DNA from: a cyanobacterium PCC 7702
GTDB taxonomy: Bacteria > Cyanobacteriota > Cyanobacteriia > Cyanobacteriales > Nostocaceae
DNA length: 64,000 nt
Assembly: GCA_000332255.1 (NCBI GenBank)
Contig: KB235926.1
Coordinates: forward strand, 1,655,112 to 1,719,111
Direction of reading: 5' to 3'
Shown: positions 21,179 to 30,266 of the stretch, piece after piece
How positions within the stretch are numbered: position 1 is the stretch's first letter
Layout: every line of letters starts with the position of its first letter
Notes under the pieces: model-generated
What the model was told of the DNA's origin: nothing
The model's database searches: none
The model's input: only the letters and a program-made list of their open reading frames with translations
Program-made: the position numbers and the translations under genes

Positions 21179-21679
21179 ATGGCACCAGAAAAAAATAAGA
21201 GTAACTTTTTATCTATCTCGCCTCACTTTTTGAACCAACTGTTGGTTGGGTTATTTCTAGGGCTGATATTGTTGGCTGTTGGATATCCCCTTCCCCAAAG
21301 CATTTTCCTTGGCATTATCGGTGGTTTATCCATAGGCTGGATGACTTCAGCAAGCACTCCTAAAGATAGTTCTGTAGCTTCTTCTCAAGGCATTGATGCT
21401 GGGTTGAAATATTGGTTATTTTTCTTACTTGGCTTTGCGTTTTTAGGTTATCAAGCACCCGTAAGTATCTTGCTAGGCTCTTTGGCTGGTATAGGCGGAG
21501 GTTGGATAATAGCTTGGTGGAAAAGTAAGGAAGAATACAGAACTCAACTATCAGAAGACGTAACGGGAAATACCGAACAAAAGCCTACAGCGACGACAAG
21601 TACCATTCGCCGGACCAGAAAACCCGTTCGCCGTTACCGTCGTCCTTCTGGTAGTTTTAATTTTCCGAGGTTTTGGTAA
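21179..21679 (+). CDS. Small membrane protein of unknown function
   Basis: A 166-residue protein with four predicted membrane segments in two similar pairs: FLGLILLAVGYPLP and SIFLGIIGGLSIGW near residues 25-60, then YWLFFLLGFAFLGYQAP and SILLGSLAGIGGGWII near 80-115. The repeat of the pattern suggests an internal duplication. The C terminus is very basic (TIRRTRKPVRRYRRPSG) and would face the cytoplasm or bind acidic partners. It starts 7 bp after the upstream kinase fusion gene and is probably cotranscribed with it. No family recognised. Confidence 0.75.
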   Translation: MAPEKNKSNFLSISPHFLNQLLVGLFLGLILLAVGYPLPQSIFLGIIGGLSIGWMTSASTPKDSSVASSQGIDAGLKYWLFFLLGFAFLGYQAPVSILLGSLAGIGGGWIIAWWKSKEEYRTQLSEDVTGNTEQKPTATTSTIRRTRKPVRRYRRPSGSFNFPRFW

Positions 21680-21731
21680 AGCTAAAGTTAGTAGGTAGTA
21701 GTTTTACTCTGTCCCCTAGTCATTAACTGCT

Positions 21732-22526
21732 ATGTTTTTGTATCTGTCTAAGCTACTGCCACTATTTTTTTATCCCCTGGGACTGGTCTGCATATGTTTG
21801 CTGCTCGCCTTGCTAACGTTATGGAGACATCCGCGTTTGGCAGCGACGATCGTCGGACTGGCGCTATTTTTTTTGTTGCTGAGCAGTAATGCTTGGATTG
21901 CAAGCTTGTTGGTGCGATCGCTAGAGTGGCAATACCTTCCCCTTGCAGAACTACCAAATGCAGAAGCTATCGTTGTCCTGGGAGGCGCTACCCGCTCAGC
22001 CTTACCACCGCGACCAACTGTAGATTTAAACGAACACGGCGATCGCGTTATTTACGCCGCCCAACTTTACCGCCAACAAAAAGCACCCCTAATCGTTGTC
22101 AGCGGTGGACGCATCGATTGGCAGGATAATACCAATTCTTCAGAATCCCAAGATATGGCTGCAATCCTCACATCTATCGGTATACCCCCAGAAGCCATCA
22201 TCCAAGAATCACAATCCCTCAACACCTACCAAAATGCAGTTAATGTCGGAAAAATCCTCGAGTCTCATCACATTCACCGCATTTTACTGGTAACTTCAGC
22301 AATACACATGCCACGCTCGTTTATGATCTTCAAGCGCCAAGGTATTAATGCTATTCCCGCACCCACTGACTACTTAGTTGCCAAAAGCGAGTTTGAAGGA
22401 CTTGCTCACACTCCCAAAGCTGCTATTCTCAACTTATTGCCAGATAGTAATAACTTGCAAAATTTTACTGCTGCTGTGAAAGAATACATTGGTATTTTAA
22501 TTTACCGTCTGCGGGGATGGTTATAA
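21732..22526 (+). CDS. YdcF/ElyC-family (DUF218) membrane protein
   Basis: 264 residues with two N-terminal membrane helices (residues about 5-30 and 36-58) and a DUF218 domain facing the periplasm. The domain shows AIVVLGGATR, DRVIYAAQLYRQQKAPLIVVSGG, ESQSLNTYQNA and ILLVTSAIHMPRS. In Escherichia coli the relatives ElyC and SanA act in envelope integrity and peptidoglycan precursor handling; the role here is inferred from that. Confidence 0.88.
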   Translation: MFLYLSKLLPLFFYPLGLVCICLLLALLTLWRHPRLAATIVGLALFFLLLSSNAWIASLLVRSLEWQYLPLAELPNAEAIVVLGGATRSALPPRPTVDLNEHGDRVIYAAQLYRQQKAPLIVVSGGRIDWQDNTNSSESQDMAAILTSIGIPPEAIIQESQSLNTYQNAVNVGKILESHHIHRILLVTSAIHMPRSFMIFKRQGINAIPAPTDYLVAKSEFEGLAHTPKAAILNLLPDSNNLQNFTAAVKEYIGILIYRLRGWL

Positions 22527-22634
22527 ACAACGGTTTCTACTGCTAGTTTCCTTTTTTGACGGATGAGTGCGTCATAATAAATGACAAGTTAATAGTTAGC
22601 TTTGATTTTTTACTTAATAATTTTTGCAGCCACC

Positions 22635-22868
22635 ATGTCAAAAGATTTAATATATATTCTTCCTTCCCTTCAACCTCCAGTTACGGAAAGTTTTGCTACT
22701 TATCAAACTACTCGGCAATTCTATCAAGAAGTTCAGGCCCGCTCGGAGTTTCAACGTTACTGTCAGTGGTATCGCCAAACGGCCCGACAACATCAGCAAC
22801 AATTAAAAAGAATGCGCGGCGAATTTAATTTTATGCAGTGGTTTCGCCGCCAGGAGTTTTCTAAATGA
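22635..22868 (+). CDS. Small conserved protein of unknown function
   Basis: A 77-residue soluble, Gln/Arg/Tyr-rich protein (YILPSLQPPVTES, FQRYCQWYRQTARQHQQQLKRM, FMQWFRRQEF). It seems to be alpha-helical in its second half. The ATG at 22635 is taken over the one at 22602 because the latter adds an unrelated hydrophobic stretch. Its 3' end overlaps the convergent ftrV gene by 8 bp. Confidence 0.65.
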   Translation: MSKDLIYILPSLQPPVTESFATYQTTRQFYQEVQARSEFQRYCQWYRQTARQHQQQLKRMRGEFNFMQWFRRQEFSK

Positions 22869-23133
22869 TTTCTAATTCATTTTCACGAAAGTGAGCTTTA
22901 AACTTTTTACTAAATTGCACTAGAATTGGCAAATTGGCGCTAACGGGTCTATTGTTCCAGTGGGTAATAATATCTACCACTTCTCCCTCCATGCCTTTGA
23001 GGTCAAAAGCATTACCGCGATGCTCGGGATGATGATAGACTATTACAGATTCTTTGACGCGGACGCGATCGCCTTTTTTCATAACTACATTTACACCTAG
23101 CTTCTGCTTTTCCACAAGTGTCTCCACAGCCAT
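22861..23133 (-). CDS. ftrV: Ferredoxin:thioredoxin reductase variable (alpha) chain
   Basis: The non-catalytic subunit that wraps the Fe-S catalytic chain of ferredoxin:thioredoxin reductase, which passes light-driven electrons to thioredoxins. Signature: MKKGDRVRVKESVIVYHHPEHRGNAFDLKG, continuing GEVVDIITHWNNRPVSANLPILVQF and FRENELEII, read in short segments across the small SH3-like fold. The shorter start at 23082 gives 73 residues, the usual size; the ATG at 23133 adds 17 residues. Found only in oxygenic phototrophs, which supports the cyanobacterial assignment. Confidence 0.93.
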   Translation of the reverse strand: MAVETLVEKQKLGVNVVMKKGDRVRVKESVIVYHHPEHRGNAFDLKGMEGEVVDIITHWNNRPVSANLPILVQFSKKFKAHFRENELEII

Positions 23134-23445
23134 CCCTCACTGAAGTTGCTTCCTAGAAAATATAGACTGCTTGCAAAAGTTCTCGGGGCTTCTCTAGGTC
23201 GAACCAGGACATGATTTGTAGCCGTCTAGACAAACAAAGCCTGCCCGTCCTGCAGGCTTCTATAATTTACCAGTCCCTCAAATTTCATCTCCTGTTTCTC
23301 AGTCAACAATAGAGATAAAAAAGGTGAGGCAACCTCAAAATCGCCCAGTACTTTGGCAAGATGTCTAACCTTTTTATCTTCACTCTTAGAGGTTCCCTTG
23401 GTCAACTGTTTCCCTTGTTCTCTCAATTTACTCTGATTTTGGTTT
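23134..23445. other. Intergenic region between ftrV and moaD
   Basis: Contains a perfect 8-bp hairpin AAGCCTGC/GCAGGCTT (23237-23259, 7-nt loop) that on the minus strand is followed by TTTGTTTGTCT, so it may end a minus-strand transcript. A minus-strand frame of 83 codons (23226-23477) crosses the moaD start and shows no coding signature. Nothing else recognised. Confidence 0.4.
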
Positions 23446-23706
23446 ATGTCCCCATCGACGATCACGGTTACCGTCAAATTGTTCGCCGCTTACCAAGAAG
23501 CTTGTAAAGTGCCAGAACTGGTGTTGGAATTTCCAGCTGCATCGCCAGTTAGTGCAGTACGCGATCGTCTCATAGCTGAATATCCAGAACTCGACCGCTG
23601 GCGCGAACTCACCCGTTTTGGAATTAACCTTTCGTTTGTTGAACCAGATACGATTTTGCACGACGGCGATGAGGTGGTATTAATTCCCCCGGTAAGTGGC
23701 GGCTAA
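23446..23706 (+). CDS. MoaD/ThiS-family sulfur carrier protein
   Basis: A beta-grasp (ubiquitin-like) protein of 86 residues ending in the essential Gly-Gly (IPPVSGG), which is adenylated and thiocarboxylated before donating sulfur. VTVKLFAAYQEACK at the start is the MoaD pattern, so molybdopterin synthase small subunit is the best guess. No other molybdopterin genes are in the window; some cyanobacterial MoaD/ThiS proteins sit beside threonine synthase and may serve other pathways. Confidence 0.85.
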   Translation: MSPSTITVTVKLFAAYQEACKVPELVLEFPAASPVSAVRDRLIAEYPELDRWRELTRFGINLSFVEPDTILHDGDEVVLIPPVSGG

Positions 23707-24188
23707 GCTACTTTTCTACTCTAAATATTTATCAATCAAAACTTTCCAACTTTGTTTTTGTCGCAGCCAACAAAAAAGCTCCCTGAACTGAGAGCTTGCC
23801 ACCCTAACGGGGATAATAGATTCGTCGTGTAGTAGTATATGCAATTTTTACAACAGCAAAATGACAGGTGTGTGTCCCTGATGTGTAGTTGTCGTGACTG
23901 TGAAAGACAAGCTGAAAAACTCTACTTTCTACACGACTGATTATAGAGATAGCAAAAACTGCAAAAATAAGATTGTTCTCCAGTTTGCCCTTATGGAAAT
24001 TTCTAGAGGTAATTTTGTTATAAATTAAGTTTCCTCGCTGAAATTTTATCGCCACATTTAAAATATCTTCATATTTCCGATTGATTAAGGGGAGTTAATA
24101 TCTTGCGTTTTTCCCCATTCCCATGTAAAATATCTGACAATATAAATAACTAAAAGCCGATCGATAATCTGTAGATACTGGGGTAAAG
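23707..24188. other. Upstream region of the sulfate-uptake genes
   Basis: 480 bp without a clear gene on the plus strand. It must contain the sbpA promoter, but I cannot pick elements with confidence. A minus-strand frame at 23804-24055 (83 codons) ends just before a minus-strand terminator; see the findings. Confidence 0.35.
23771..23797 (-). terminator. Probable minus-strand terminator
   Basis: Stem AAGCTC/GAGCTT with a 10-nt loop; read on the minus strand the hairpin is followed by TTTTTTG. On the plus strand there is no T-run, so it does not serve moaD well. It would end a leftward transcript starting somewhere before sbpA. Confidence 0.5.
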
Positions 24189-25346
24189 ATGAGTTCGTGG
24201 CAGCATGTTTTTACAAAATCAAAACAAATTTTGCACAAGAGTAAAAGACGGAGGGCAAATTCGCTCAAAGGTTTTATATCGCTGGTTGTGGTAGGTATGA
24301 GTTTGAGTGTGGCGATCGCCGCCTGTTCTGGTGTTAATGGTGGAAATTCCGCCAGCGACAATCCTTCAGCCAGTCCTGTAGCAGCGGGAAACAACAAACA
24401 GGATGTGGAAGTTACCCTCGTTTCTTTTGCCGTTACCAAAGCTGCTCACGATGCAATTATTCCTAAATTTGTAGAAAAATGGAAGAAAGAGCACAACCAA
24501 AATGTGGTATTTAAACAAAGCTATGGAGGTTCTGGTTCCCAAACCCGCGCTGTTATAGACGGTCTGGAAGCAGATATAGTTCACCTAGCGCTGGGTTCTG
24601 ACGTAGAAAAAATAGAGAAAGCAGGACTAATCGAGCCAGGATGGGAAAAAGAGCTTCCCGAGAATGCCATTGTCTCTAAGACTGTTGCTGCTTTAGTAAC
24701 TCGTCCGGGTAACCCGAAAAACATCAAGAACTGGTCAGATTTAGCTAAAGATAATGTCAAATTAATTACTGCCGATCCCAAAACATCTGGTATTGCGCGC
24801 TGGAATTTCCTGGCATTGTGGAATGCGGTAATTAAGACAGGAGGAGGAGAAGATAAAGCCCGAGAATTCGTTACGAAAGTTTATAGTAATGTACCAATTT
24901 TAACTAAAGATGCCCGCGAAGCCACGGAAGTATTTGCCAAGCAAGGTCAAGGAGATGCTCTCATCAACTACGAAAACGAAATTATTCTGGCAAAACAAAA
25001 AGGTGAGAAAGTCGAATACATAGTTCCCGACGTCAATATTTCCATTGATAATCCCATCGCCGTGGTAGATAAGAATGTGGATAAGCACGGTACCAGGGAA
25101 GTAGCAGAAGCCTTTGTCAAATATTTGTTCACTCCCGAAGCGCAAAAAGAATTTGCCAAACTAGGATTTCGACCTCTCAAGGAAGCAGCAGCACAAGACA
25201 AAGAACTCAAAACTCTTGCTGATAAATATCCCAAGGTAAGTAACTTAGGAACAGTTGAAGACTACGGTGGTTGGAGTCAAGTTCAGAAAAAATTCTTTGA
25301 AGATGGGGGAATTTTCGACGAAATTCAAGCCAAAATCAAACGCTGA
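24189..25346 (+). CDS. sbpA: Sulfate ABC transporter substrate-binding lipoprotein
   Basis: Periplasmic sulfate-binding protein of the SbpA/Sbp family, 385 residues. The N terminus is long and basic, then hydrophobic, ending in a lipobox AIAAC (Cys46), followed by a Ser/Asn/Pro linker. The mature domain has the family blocks VTLVSFAVTKAAHDAIIP, QSYGGSGSQTRAVIDGL, ADIVHLALGSDVEKIEKAG, TADPKTSGIARWNFLALW and GQGDALINYENEI, which contact the oxyanion. It is the first gene of sbpA-cysT-cysW on the plus strand. Confidence 0.95.
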   Translation: MSSWQHVFTKSKQILHKSKRRRANSLKGFISLVVVGMSLSVAIAACSGVNGGNSASDNPSASPVAAGNNKQDVEVTLVSFAVTKAAHDAIIPKFVEKWKKEHNQNVVFKQSYGGSGSQTRAVIDGLEADIVHLALGSDVEKIEKAGLIEPGWEKELPENAIVSKTVAALVTRPGNPKNIKNWSDLAKDNVKLITADPKTSGIARWNFLALWNAVIKTGGGEDKAREFVTKVYSNVPILTKDAREATEVFAKQGQGDALINYENEIILAKQKGEKVEYIVPDVNISIDNPIAVVDKNVDKHGTREVAEAFVKYLFTPEAQKEFAKLGFRPLKEAAAQDKELKTLADKYPKVSNLGTVEDYGGWSQVQKKFFEDGGIFDEIQAKIKR

Positions 25347-25397
25347 TTGGTGATATCGCTTTTTTTGTTTCCCTTTTCTTCATAAATATTGAAAAAT

Positions 25398-26282
25398 ATG
25401 ACTGTATCCTCTCCTCCCTCACCATTTCGACACATAACTCCCAGAAAAACTCCGCTGTGGAAAAGATTTTTACAGCAATTATTCCAAATTCCCTGGACGT
25501 GGCTGGTTACCTTCGGCTATTTAACTGTAATGTTGCTGCTACCCATAGCAGCCATGTTCTTCAAAGCAGCTACCAAATCTCCAGCTGAGTTTTGGCAAAT
25601 TGCTACTAGTCCCATCGCCCTGTCAGCTTATAATGTAACTTTTGTCACATCATTGCTAGCAGCTGCCTGCAACGGAGTATTTGGTACCTTGATTGCTTGG
25701 GTTTTAGTAAGGTATGACTTTCCCTGCAAAAAGTTAATTGATGCCACCGTGGATTTACCTTTTGCGCTGCCAACTGCGGTAGCAGGCTTAACACTAGCTA
25801 CTATTTACAGCGAAAATGGCTGGATCGGTTCTTTATTTGCTCCCTTCGGCATCAAGATATCTTTTACCCGTTGGGGAGTAGCAATAGCCATGCTTTTCAT
25901 TTCTCTACCTTTTGTAGTGCGGACAGTACAACCCGTACTTCAGGAAATGGAAAAGGAAATAGAAGAAGCTGCTTGGTCTTTAGGTGCGTCTCAATGGCAA
26001 ACCTTCTGGAAAGTGCTCTTACCACCATTGTTTCCCACTATTTTGACGGGTGTAGCTTTGGGGTTCTCACGAGCTGTAGGAGAGTATGGTTCAACGGTGA
26101 TTATATCTTCCAATACACCTTTTAAAGATTTAATTGCACCCGTACTGATTTTCCAACGCTTAGAGCAGTATGACTACTCTGGTGCAACTGTAATTGGTAT
26201 GGTACTGCTGGTAATTTCTTTACTGATGTTGCTGGGAATTAATTTCTTACAAAACTGGGCTAGAAGATATGACACTCAATGA
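25398..26282 (+). CDS. cysT: Sulfate ABC transporter permease CysT
   Basis: One of two inner-membrane permeases of the sulfate importer, with six helices. It carries the cytoplasmic coupling (EAA) loop: [21 protein letters not shown]. Other marks are [19 protein letters not shown] and [17 protein letters not shown]. The ATG at 25398 is the normal start; the frame opens three codons earlier at a TTG. The end overlaps cysW by 14 bp, so both are translated together. Confidence 0.95.
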   Translation: MTVSSPPSPFRHITPRKTPLWKRFLQQLFQIPWTWLVTFGYLTVMLLLPIAAMFFKAATKSPAEFWQIATSPIALSAYNVTFVTSLLAAACNGVFGTLIAWVLVRYDFPCKKLIDATVDLPFALPTAVAGLTLATIYSENGWIGSLFAPFGIKISFTRWGVAIAMLFISLPFVVRTVQPVLQEMEKEIEEAAWSLGASQWQTFWKVLLPPLFPTILTGVALGFSRAVGEYGSTVIISSNTPFKDLIAPVLIFQRLEQYDYSGATVIGMVLLVISLLMLLGINFLQNWARRYDTQ

Positions 26283-27165
26283 ACAAGCATCTTTTTCCCA
26301 ACCCCACTTTCATACAACTACAACCAAGCCAAAGAATCAAAAACCAGCCCAAGCTAAAAGTTTTGTTCCTGTGATTTTAATAGGAATTGCGGTGGCATAT
26401 TTGGCCTTGGTGCTATACATTCCAGCAATTAATGTCTTCTTCCAAGCGTTTAAAAACGGAGTGGGTCCGTTTATTTCTAACCTCAAGCATCCAAATTTTG
26501 TCAGTGCAGCCAAAATGACGCTGTTGCTGGCTTCTATTGCTGTACCTTTGAACACCATATTTGGTCTGTGTGCAGCTTGGGCGATCGCCCGTCACAATTT
26601 TCCCGGTCGAACTTTACTTTTGAGCATTATTGACTTACCTTTTTCCATTTCTCCTGTGGTTGCTGGCTTGATGATCGTGCTGCTGTACGGACGCAATGGC
26701 TGGTTCGGAGGGTGGTTGCAACAACACGATATCAAAATTATCTTTGCTGTTCCGGGTATGGTACTTGCAACAGCATTTGTTACCATGCCTTTTGTCGCCC
26801 GTGAAGTTATTCCGGTATTGGAAGAATTTGGCAAAGAACAGGAAGAAGCTGCCAAAACCTTGGGTGCAAAGGGTTGGCAAATATTCTGGCGCATTACCTT
26901 ACCCAATATCCGCTGGGGTTTGCTGTACGGCTTAATTTTAACTAATGCCAGAGCAATGGGAGAATTCGGTGCAGTTTCGGTCGTATCTGGCAATATTGCC
27001 GGTAAAACCCAGAGTTTACCCTTGTTTGTGGAAGATGCTTATAAACAGTATGAAACAGAAGCAGCGTATTCAGCTGCTGTTATTCTAGCTTTGTTAGCTG
27101 TAGTAACGTTGGTGTTGAAGGAAATTTTGGAACGGAAAACAGGTGCTAAATCGAAAATCCAATAG
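26269..27165 (+). CDS. cysW: Sulfate ABC transporter permease CysW
   Basis: Second permease of the sulfate importer, 298 residues. It has the EAA loop [21 protein letters not shown], the helix [20 protein letters not shown] and [18 protein letters not shown], and a Thr/Lys/Gln-rich cytoplasmic N terminus of about 30 residues. It overlaps cysT and is followed 17 bp later by the first NIL-domain gene, so the NIL genes are probably in the same transcript. Confidence 0.95.
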   Translation: MTLNEQASFSQPHFHTTTTKPKNQKPAQAKSFVPVILIGIAVAYLALVLYIPAINVFFQAFKNGVGPFISNLKHPNFVSAAKMTLLLASIAVPLNTIFGLCAAWAIARHNFPGRTLLLSIIDLPFSISPVVAGLMIVLLYGRNGWFGGWLQQHDIKIIFAVPGMVLATAFVTMPFVAREVIPVLEEFGKEQEEAAKTLGAKGWQIFWRITLPNIRWGLLYGLILTNARAMGEFGAVSVVSGNIAGKTQSLPLFVEDAYKQYETEAAYSAAVILALLAVVTLVLKEILERKTGAKSKIQ

Positions 27166-27182
27166 TACTATCGGGAGTTGAT

Positions 27183-27455
27183 GTGAATATGGCTGCTAAC
27201 AATCAGCTCGTCAACAAGCGAATTCGGATCAGAATTCCAAAAAACTACCATCAAGAACCCGTGATTTCTAGTTTAGTATCCGAGTGCGGCCTGACTGTAA
27301 ATATTACAGCTGCTATTCTTGGTGCTAATGCAGTTGGTGATGGTTGGTTTGACCTGGAGTTACGGGGAACTAACGAACAAATTCACCATGGCTTAACTTA
27401 TCTCCAAAACTTGCAGTTGGAAATTTGGGATGAAACCAATGTCGGTAGTTGGTAA
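27183..27455 (+). CDS. Stand-alone NIL-domain protein, copy 1
   Basis: A NIL domain of about 75 residues fills almost the whole protein: IRIRIPKNYHQEPVISSLV, CGLTVNITAAILGAN, GWFDLELRGT. NIL domains are the ligand-binding regulatory domains at the C terminus of MetN ATPases, where methionine binding inhibits transport. Here the domain is free. Start is GTG at 27183 (close to a GGAG) or ATG at 27189. It follows cysW by 17 bp and is the first of three NIL genes placed before cysA. Confidence 0.88.
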   Translation: MNMAANNQLVNKRIRIRIPKNYHQEPVISSLVSECGLTVNITAAILGANAVGDGWFDLELRGTNEQIHHGLTYLQNLQLEIWDETNVGSW

Positions 27456-27569
27456 AACCATTCCTCAGCAGGTGGAGATGAATACACCTATTGTTTGTAG
27501 CAATTGTTAGCAGTTAGTAGAAAGTTCCGGAACGACTGCACCACCAACCATATTCATCCACTCGGTGTT

Positions 27570-28181
27570 ATGAATAACTTGAAAAAATCTCAGAAAATTA
27601 CCCCTGTTTATACCCGTATTCGAGTACCTCACCACTACTACAGGCAACCTGTAATTTCTCGATTGATATCCCGCTATGGTCTGACTGTCAATATTAAAGC
27701 AGCATCTTTGATAGCAGATGATAATAATTGCGGCTGGTTTGATCTGCAACTGTTAGGAACACCAGAACAAGTGGTCAATAGTCTTTCCTACTTGCAAGGA
27801 TTGGGCGTAGATTTGATGCAAGTAGCAATGGCGGGTAGCATCCAACTAACTGAAGATTTGCCCACTTTTGCCTTTTCAAACCAACATTCCATCCCAACGG
27901 AACGAATACCATCCACAAGTTTGTGGGAAGCTCAAATTTATTCGCAAATCTCTAACTATCAAATCAACAAAGTGCGCTTGCAATTGTTTATCTCCAAGAA
28001 CTATTATCACGAACCTGTTATTTCCCAGTTAGTTTCTGGCTATGGAGTCACGGTTAATATCGCAGGTGCGCTGTTAAAACCCCACGTACAAGATGATGGC
28101 TGGTTCGATCTGGAATTGTGGGGTAACTCAAAACAACTTTTTGATAGCTGCAATTATTTGCAAAATTTTTTTAAATTTTGA
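27570..28181 (+). CDS. Protein with two tandem NIL domains
   Basis: About 203 residues holding two NIL domains. The first (residues about 10-90) has TRIRVPHHYYRQPVISRLI and YGLTVNIKAASL; the second (about 130-203) has KVRLQLFISKNYYHEPVISQL and YGVTVNIAGALL. A polar linker of about 40 residues separates them. The ATG at 27570 starts the conserved part; an open frame to 27504 adds 22 unrelated residues. The protein ends directly after the second domain. It is the middle member of the NIL cluster. Confidence 0.85.
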   Translation: MNNLKKSQKITPVYTRIRVPHHYYRQPVISRLISRYGLTVNIKAASLIADDNNCGWFDLQLLGTPEQVVNSLSYLQGLGVDLMQVAMAGSIQLTEDLPTFAFSNQHSIPTERIPSTSLWEAQIYSQISNYQINKVRLQLFISKNYYHEPVISQLVSGYGVTVNIAGALLKPHVQDDGWFDLELWGNSKQLFDSCNYLQNFFKF

Positions 28182-28202
28182 GATAATTTACTATTTTGGA
28201 CA

Positions 28203-28511
28203 ATGAAAACCTTAATTATTGGTAGGCGAAAACCAAAAAATAATAATAGCATGACTCGCCTGCGCCTGCGCCTGCAAATTCCACCAATTTACCAGCACCA
28301 ACCCGTGATTTCTCAACTTATTTCTCAGTATAATTTAACTGTTAATATTACCGGAGCTAGGTTAGGAAAAAACACGGGCGGTGAAGGTTTTTTTGATTTA
28401 GAACTGAGGGGAACAATATCGCAAATTTCTCTAGCTCTTGCTTACTTAGAATCCCTAAATATCAAAATCAAAGGTAAGCCAAACCCTGATGGAGATAGCT
28501 GGTATTGTTAG
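28203..28511 (+). CDS. Stand-alone NIL-domain protein, copy 3
   Basis: 102 residues with one NIL domain (LRLRLQIPPIYQHQPVISQLI, YNLTVNITGARLG, GFFDLELRGT) after a basic N-terminal tail (RRKPKNNN). It closes the NIL cluster 21 bp after the two-domain gene; the convergent Crp-type regulator ends 50 bp further on. Together the three genes hold four NIL domains of clearly different sequence, so they are old duplicates, not recent repeats. Confidence 0.87.
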   Translation: MKTLIIGRRKPKNNNSMTRLRLRLQIPPIYQHQPVISQLISQYNLTVNITGARLGKNTGGEGFFDLELRGTISQISLALAYLESLNIKIKGKPNPDGDSWYC

Positions 28512-28560
28512 TAGTTTAATTGGCGATTAATGTTGAACCCTGCTAGGAAGAAATCTGCCA

Positions 28561-29148
28561 TTAAATTTCATAATGCCAAATCTGTTCTTCTTTCAAAACG
28601 ATGCGATGTAACGGTAAGCGATCGATTAATCCTCGTTCTTCTAAATTCATGAGAATACGGGTAATGGTAACGCGAGTCGAGTTCAACATTTCTGCTATGT
28701 CCTGATGGGTGAGTCGTAAATCAATTAAATGTCCGTTTTCAACTTCACGACCAAATTTTTTCGCCAGCCACGCTAATAGTTTAATTAACATGACCTCCAC
28801 AGTTTTATAGCTACGAATTACCATTAATTCTTCTGCTTGTTGAACATGGGTCAGCAGCACATCTGTAAGTTGATACCATTCCTTCGCTGCAAAAACAGAT
28901 ATTTCTACCTTGGTTAAACATTCAATTTCGTATGGCTCAATTTTTGATAAAGGTTTACCAACAACATCTCCTGGTCCCCACACTCCCAAAGTAACTAATG
29001 TCCCGTCTTCATGCCATGTCAAACTTCGCACTATTCCTTTTTCGATTTTCCAGAGCATGTTCTGCTGTGTCGGTAGAAAAGAACGCGGCTGAAAATGCCG
29101 CTTCAGGATTTTATCAGGGTGACTTGTAGCAGGGGAAGAAACAAACAT
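28561..29148 (-). CDS. cysR: Crp/Fnr-family regulator, CysR-like
   Basis: 195 residues: a short cyclic-nucleotide-binding-like N-terminal barrel (about 15-110; lacks a recognisable cNMP phosphate-binding motif), a dimer helix, and a Crp-type helix-turn-helix near 140-195 (LTHQDIAEMLNSTRVTITRILMNLEERGLI). In Synechococcus the Crp-type CysR sits among the sulfate-permease genes and is needed for the sulfur-starvation response; position and family agree here, so I use cysR. It is divergent from cysA, 70 bp apart, and convergent with the last NIL gene. Confidence 0.82.
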   Translation of the reverse strand: MFVSSPATSHPDKILKRHFQPRSFLPTQQNMLWKIEKGIVRSLTWHEDGTLVTLGVWGPGDVVGKPLSKIEPYEIECLTKVEISVFAAKEWYQLTDVLLTHVQQAEELMVIRSYKTVEVMLIKLLAWLAKKFGREVENGHLIDLRLTHQDIAEMLNSTRVTITRILMNLEERGLIDRLPLHRIVLKEEQIWHYEI

Positions 29149-29214
29149 GCTGTTTTAAGTCCTATAGATCGATAGATTAACAGTAGTTTTCAATATATCA
29201 GTTTCTGCCAGAGG
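29149..29214. promoter_or_regulatory. Divergent cysR/cysA control region
   Basis: Only 66-72 bp separate the two start codons, so both promoters and any regulator site must overlap here. An ATCGAT-centred stretch (CTATAGATCGATAG) at about 29162-29175 is the most dyad-like part. No consensus can be named. Confidence 0.4.
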
Positions 29215-29220
29215 ATGACT

Positions 29221-30240
29221 ATGGGTATTGCAGTGGAAAATGTCACTAAAAAATATGGCTCTTTTTATGCTGTTGATAATGTGAGTCTGGAGGTAAAAAC
29301 AGGCTCTTTGGTAGCGCTGTTAGGTCCATCGGGGTCAGGAAAATCAACTTTGCTGCGGATAATTGCTGGGTTAGAAGCTCCTGATAAAGGTCAAATTTGG
29401 CTGAATGGTGAAAACGCTACTTACAAATCGGTACAGGAGCGAAATATAGGTTTTGTGTTTCAAAATTACGCTTTGTTTAAACACTTGACGGTGCGGGAAA
29501 ATGTTGCTTTTGGGCTGGATATTCGCAAAATTTCCAAAAATAAAATCAACCAGCGAATTGAAGAGCTTTTGCAGTTGGTCAGGTTAGAAGGCTTGGGCGA
29601 TCGCTATCCTTCCCAGCTTTCTGGTGGTCAGAGACAAAGGGTTGCACTAGCAAGGGCCCTAGCGGTTAAGCCACAAATATTGTTGTTAGATGAACCTTTT
29701 GGAGCTTTAGACGCCAAAGTTCGCAAAGAACTGAGAATGTGGTTGCGCCAGCTGCATGAGGAAGTCCACGTTACGACTGTATTTGTGACTCACGATCAAG
29801 AGGAAGCGATGGAAATTGCTGATGAAATAGTTGTGATGAATCAAGGCTGTGTGGAGCAAGTAGGTACTCCCACCGAGATTTACGACTATCCAGCTACGCC
29901 ATTCGTAATGAGCTTTATTGGTCCTGTAAATGTTTTACCTGGCTTAACTGGGATCGTACCAAATTATCATCAACTTACTGCTAAAGATAAAATCTTTTTA
30001 CGTCCCCACGATGTTGTAATTCAAAACGATAATGGCGGTGAAGATGCTGTCAGTGCTCAAGTTGACCGCATTATTCATTTAGGCTGGGAAGTGAGGGTGG
30101 AACTGATTCTCAAGTCCGGGGAAAGGGTAAATGCTCACCTAACGCGGGAAAAGTTCAAGCAGCTGCAACTGCAACCACAGCAACCTGTTTGGGTCAAATC
30201 TAAAAAAGCAAGGGTATTTCAGGATCTGGTTTGGAATTAG
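29221..30240 (+). CDS. cysA: Sulfate ABC transporter ATP-binding protein
   Basis: ATPase that powers sulfate uptake through CysT/CysW. It has Walker [16 protein letters not shown]-loop VFQNYALF, signature [15 protein letters not shown], Walker [13 protein letters not shown] and the switch His in VTHDQEEAM; a C-terminal TOBE-like region follows from about residue 240. An SD (AGAGG) at 29209-29214 suits the ATG at 29221 better than the one at 29215. It is separated from sbpA-cysT-cysW by the NIL genes and cysR. Confidence 0.94.
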   Translation: MGIAVENVTKKYGSFYAVDNVSLEVKTGSLVALLGPSGSGKSTLLRIIAGLEAPDKGQIWLNGENATYKSVQERNIGFVFQNYALFKHLTVRENVAFGLDIRKISKNKINQRIEELLQLVRLEGLGDRYPSQLSGGQRQRVALARALAVKPQILLLDEPFGALDAKVRKELRMWLRQLHEEVHVTTVFVTHDQEEAMEIADEIVVMNQGCVEQVGTPTEIYDYPATPFVMSFIGPVNVLPGLTGIVPNYHQLTAKDKIFLRPHDVVIQNDNGGEDAVSAQVDRIIHLGWEVRVELILKSGERVNAHLTREKFKQLQLQPQQPVWVKSKKARVFQDLVWN

Positions 30241-30266
30241 TATCGATTGCACTTAAGCTTCTGCAG

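Noticed and set aside
23226-23477. Minus-strand ORF of 83 codons before moaD
   Set aside because: Overlaps the moaD start, has no family features and no good RBS.
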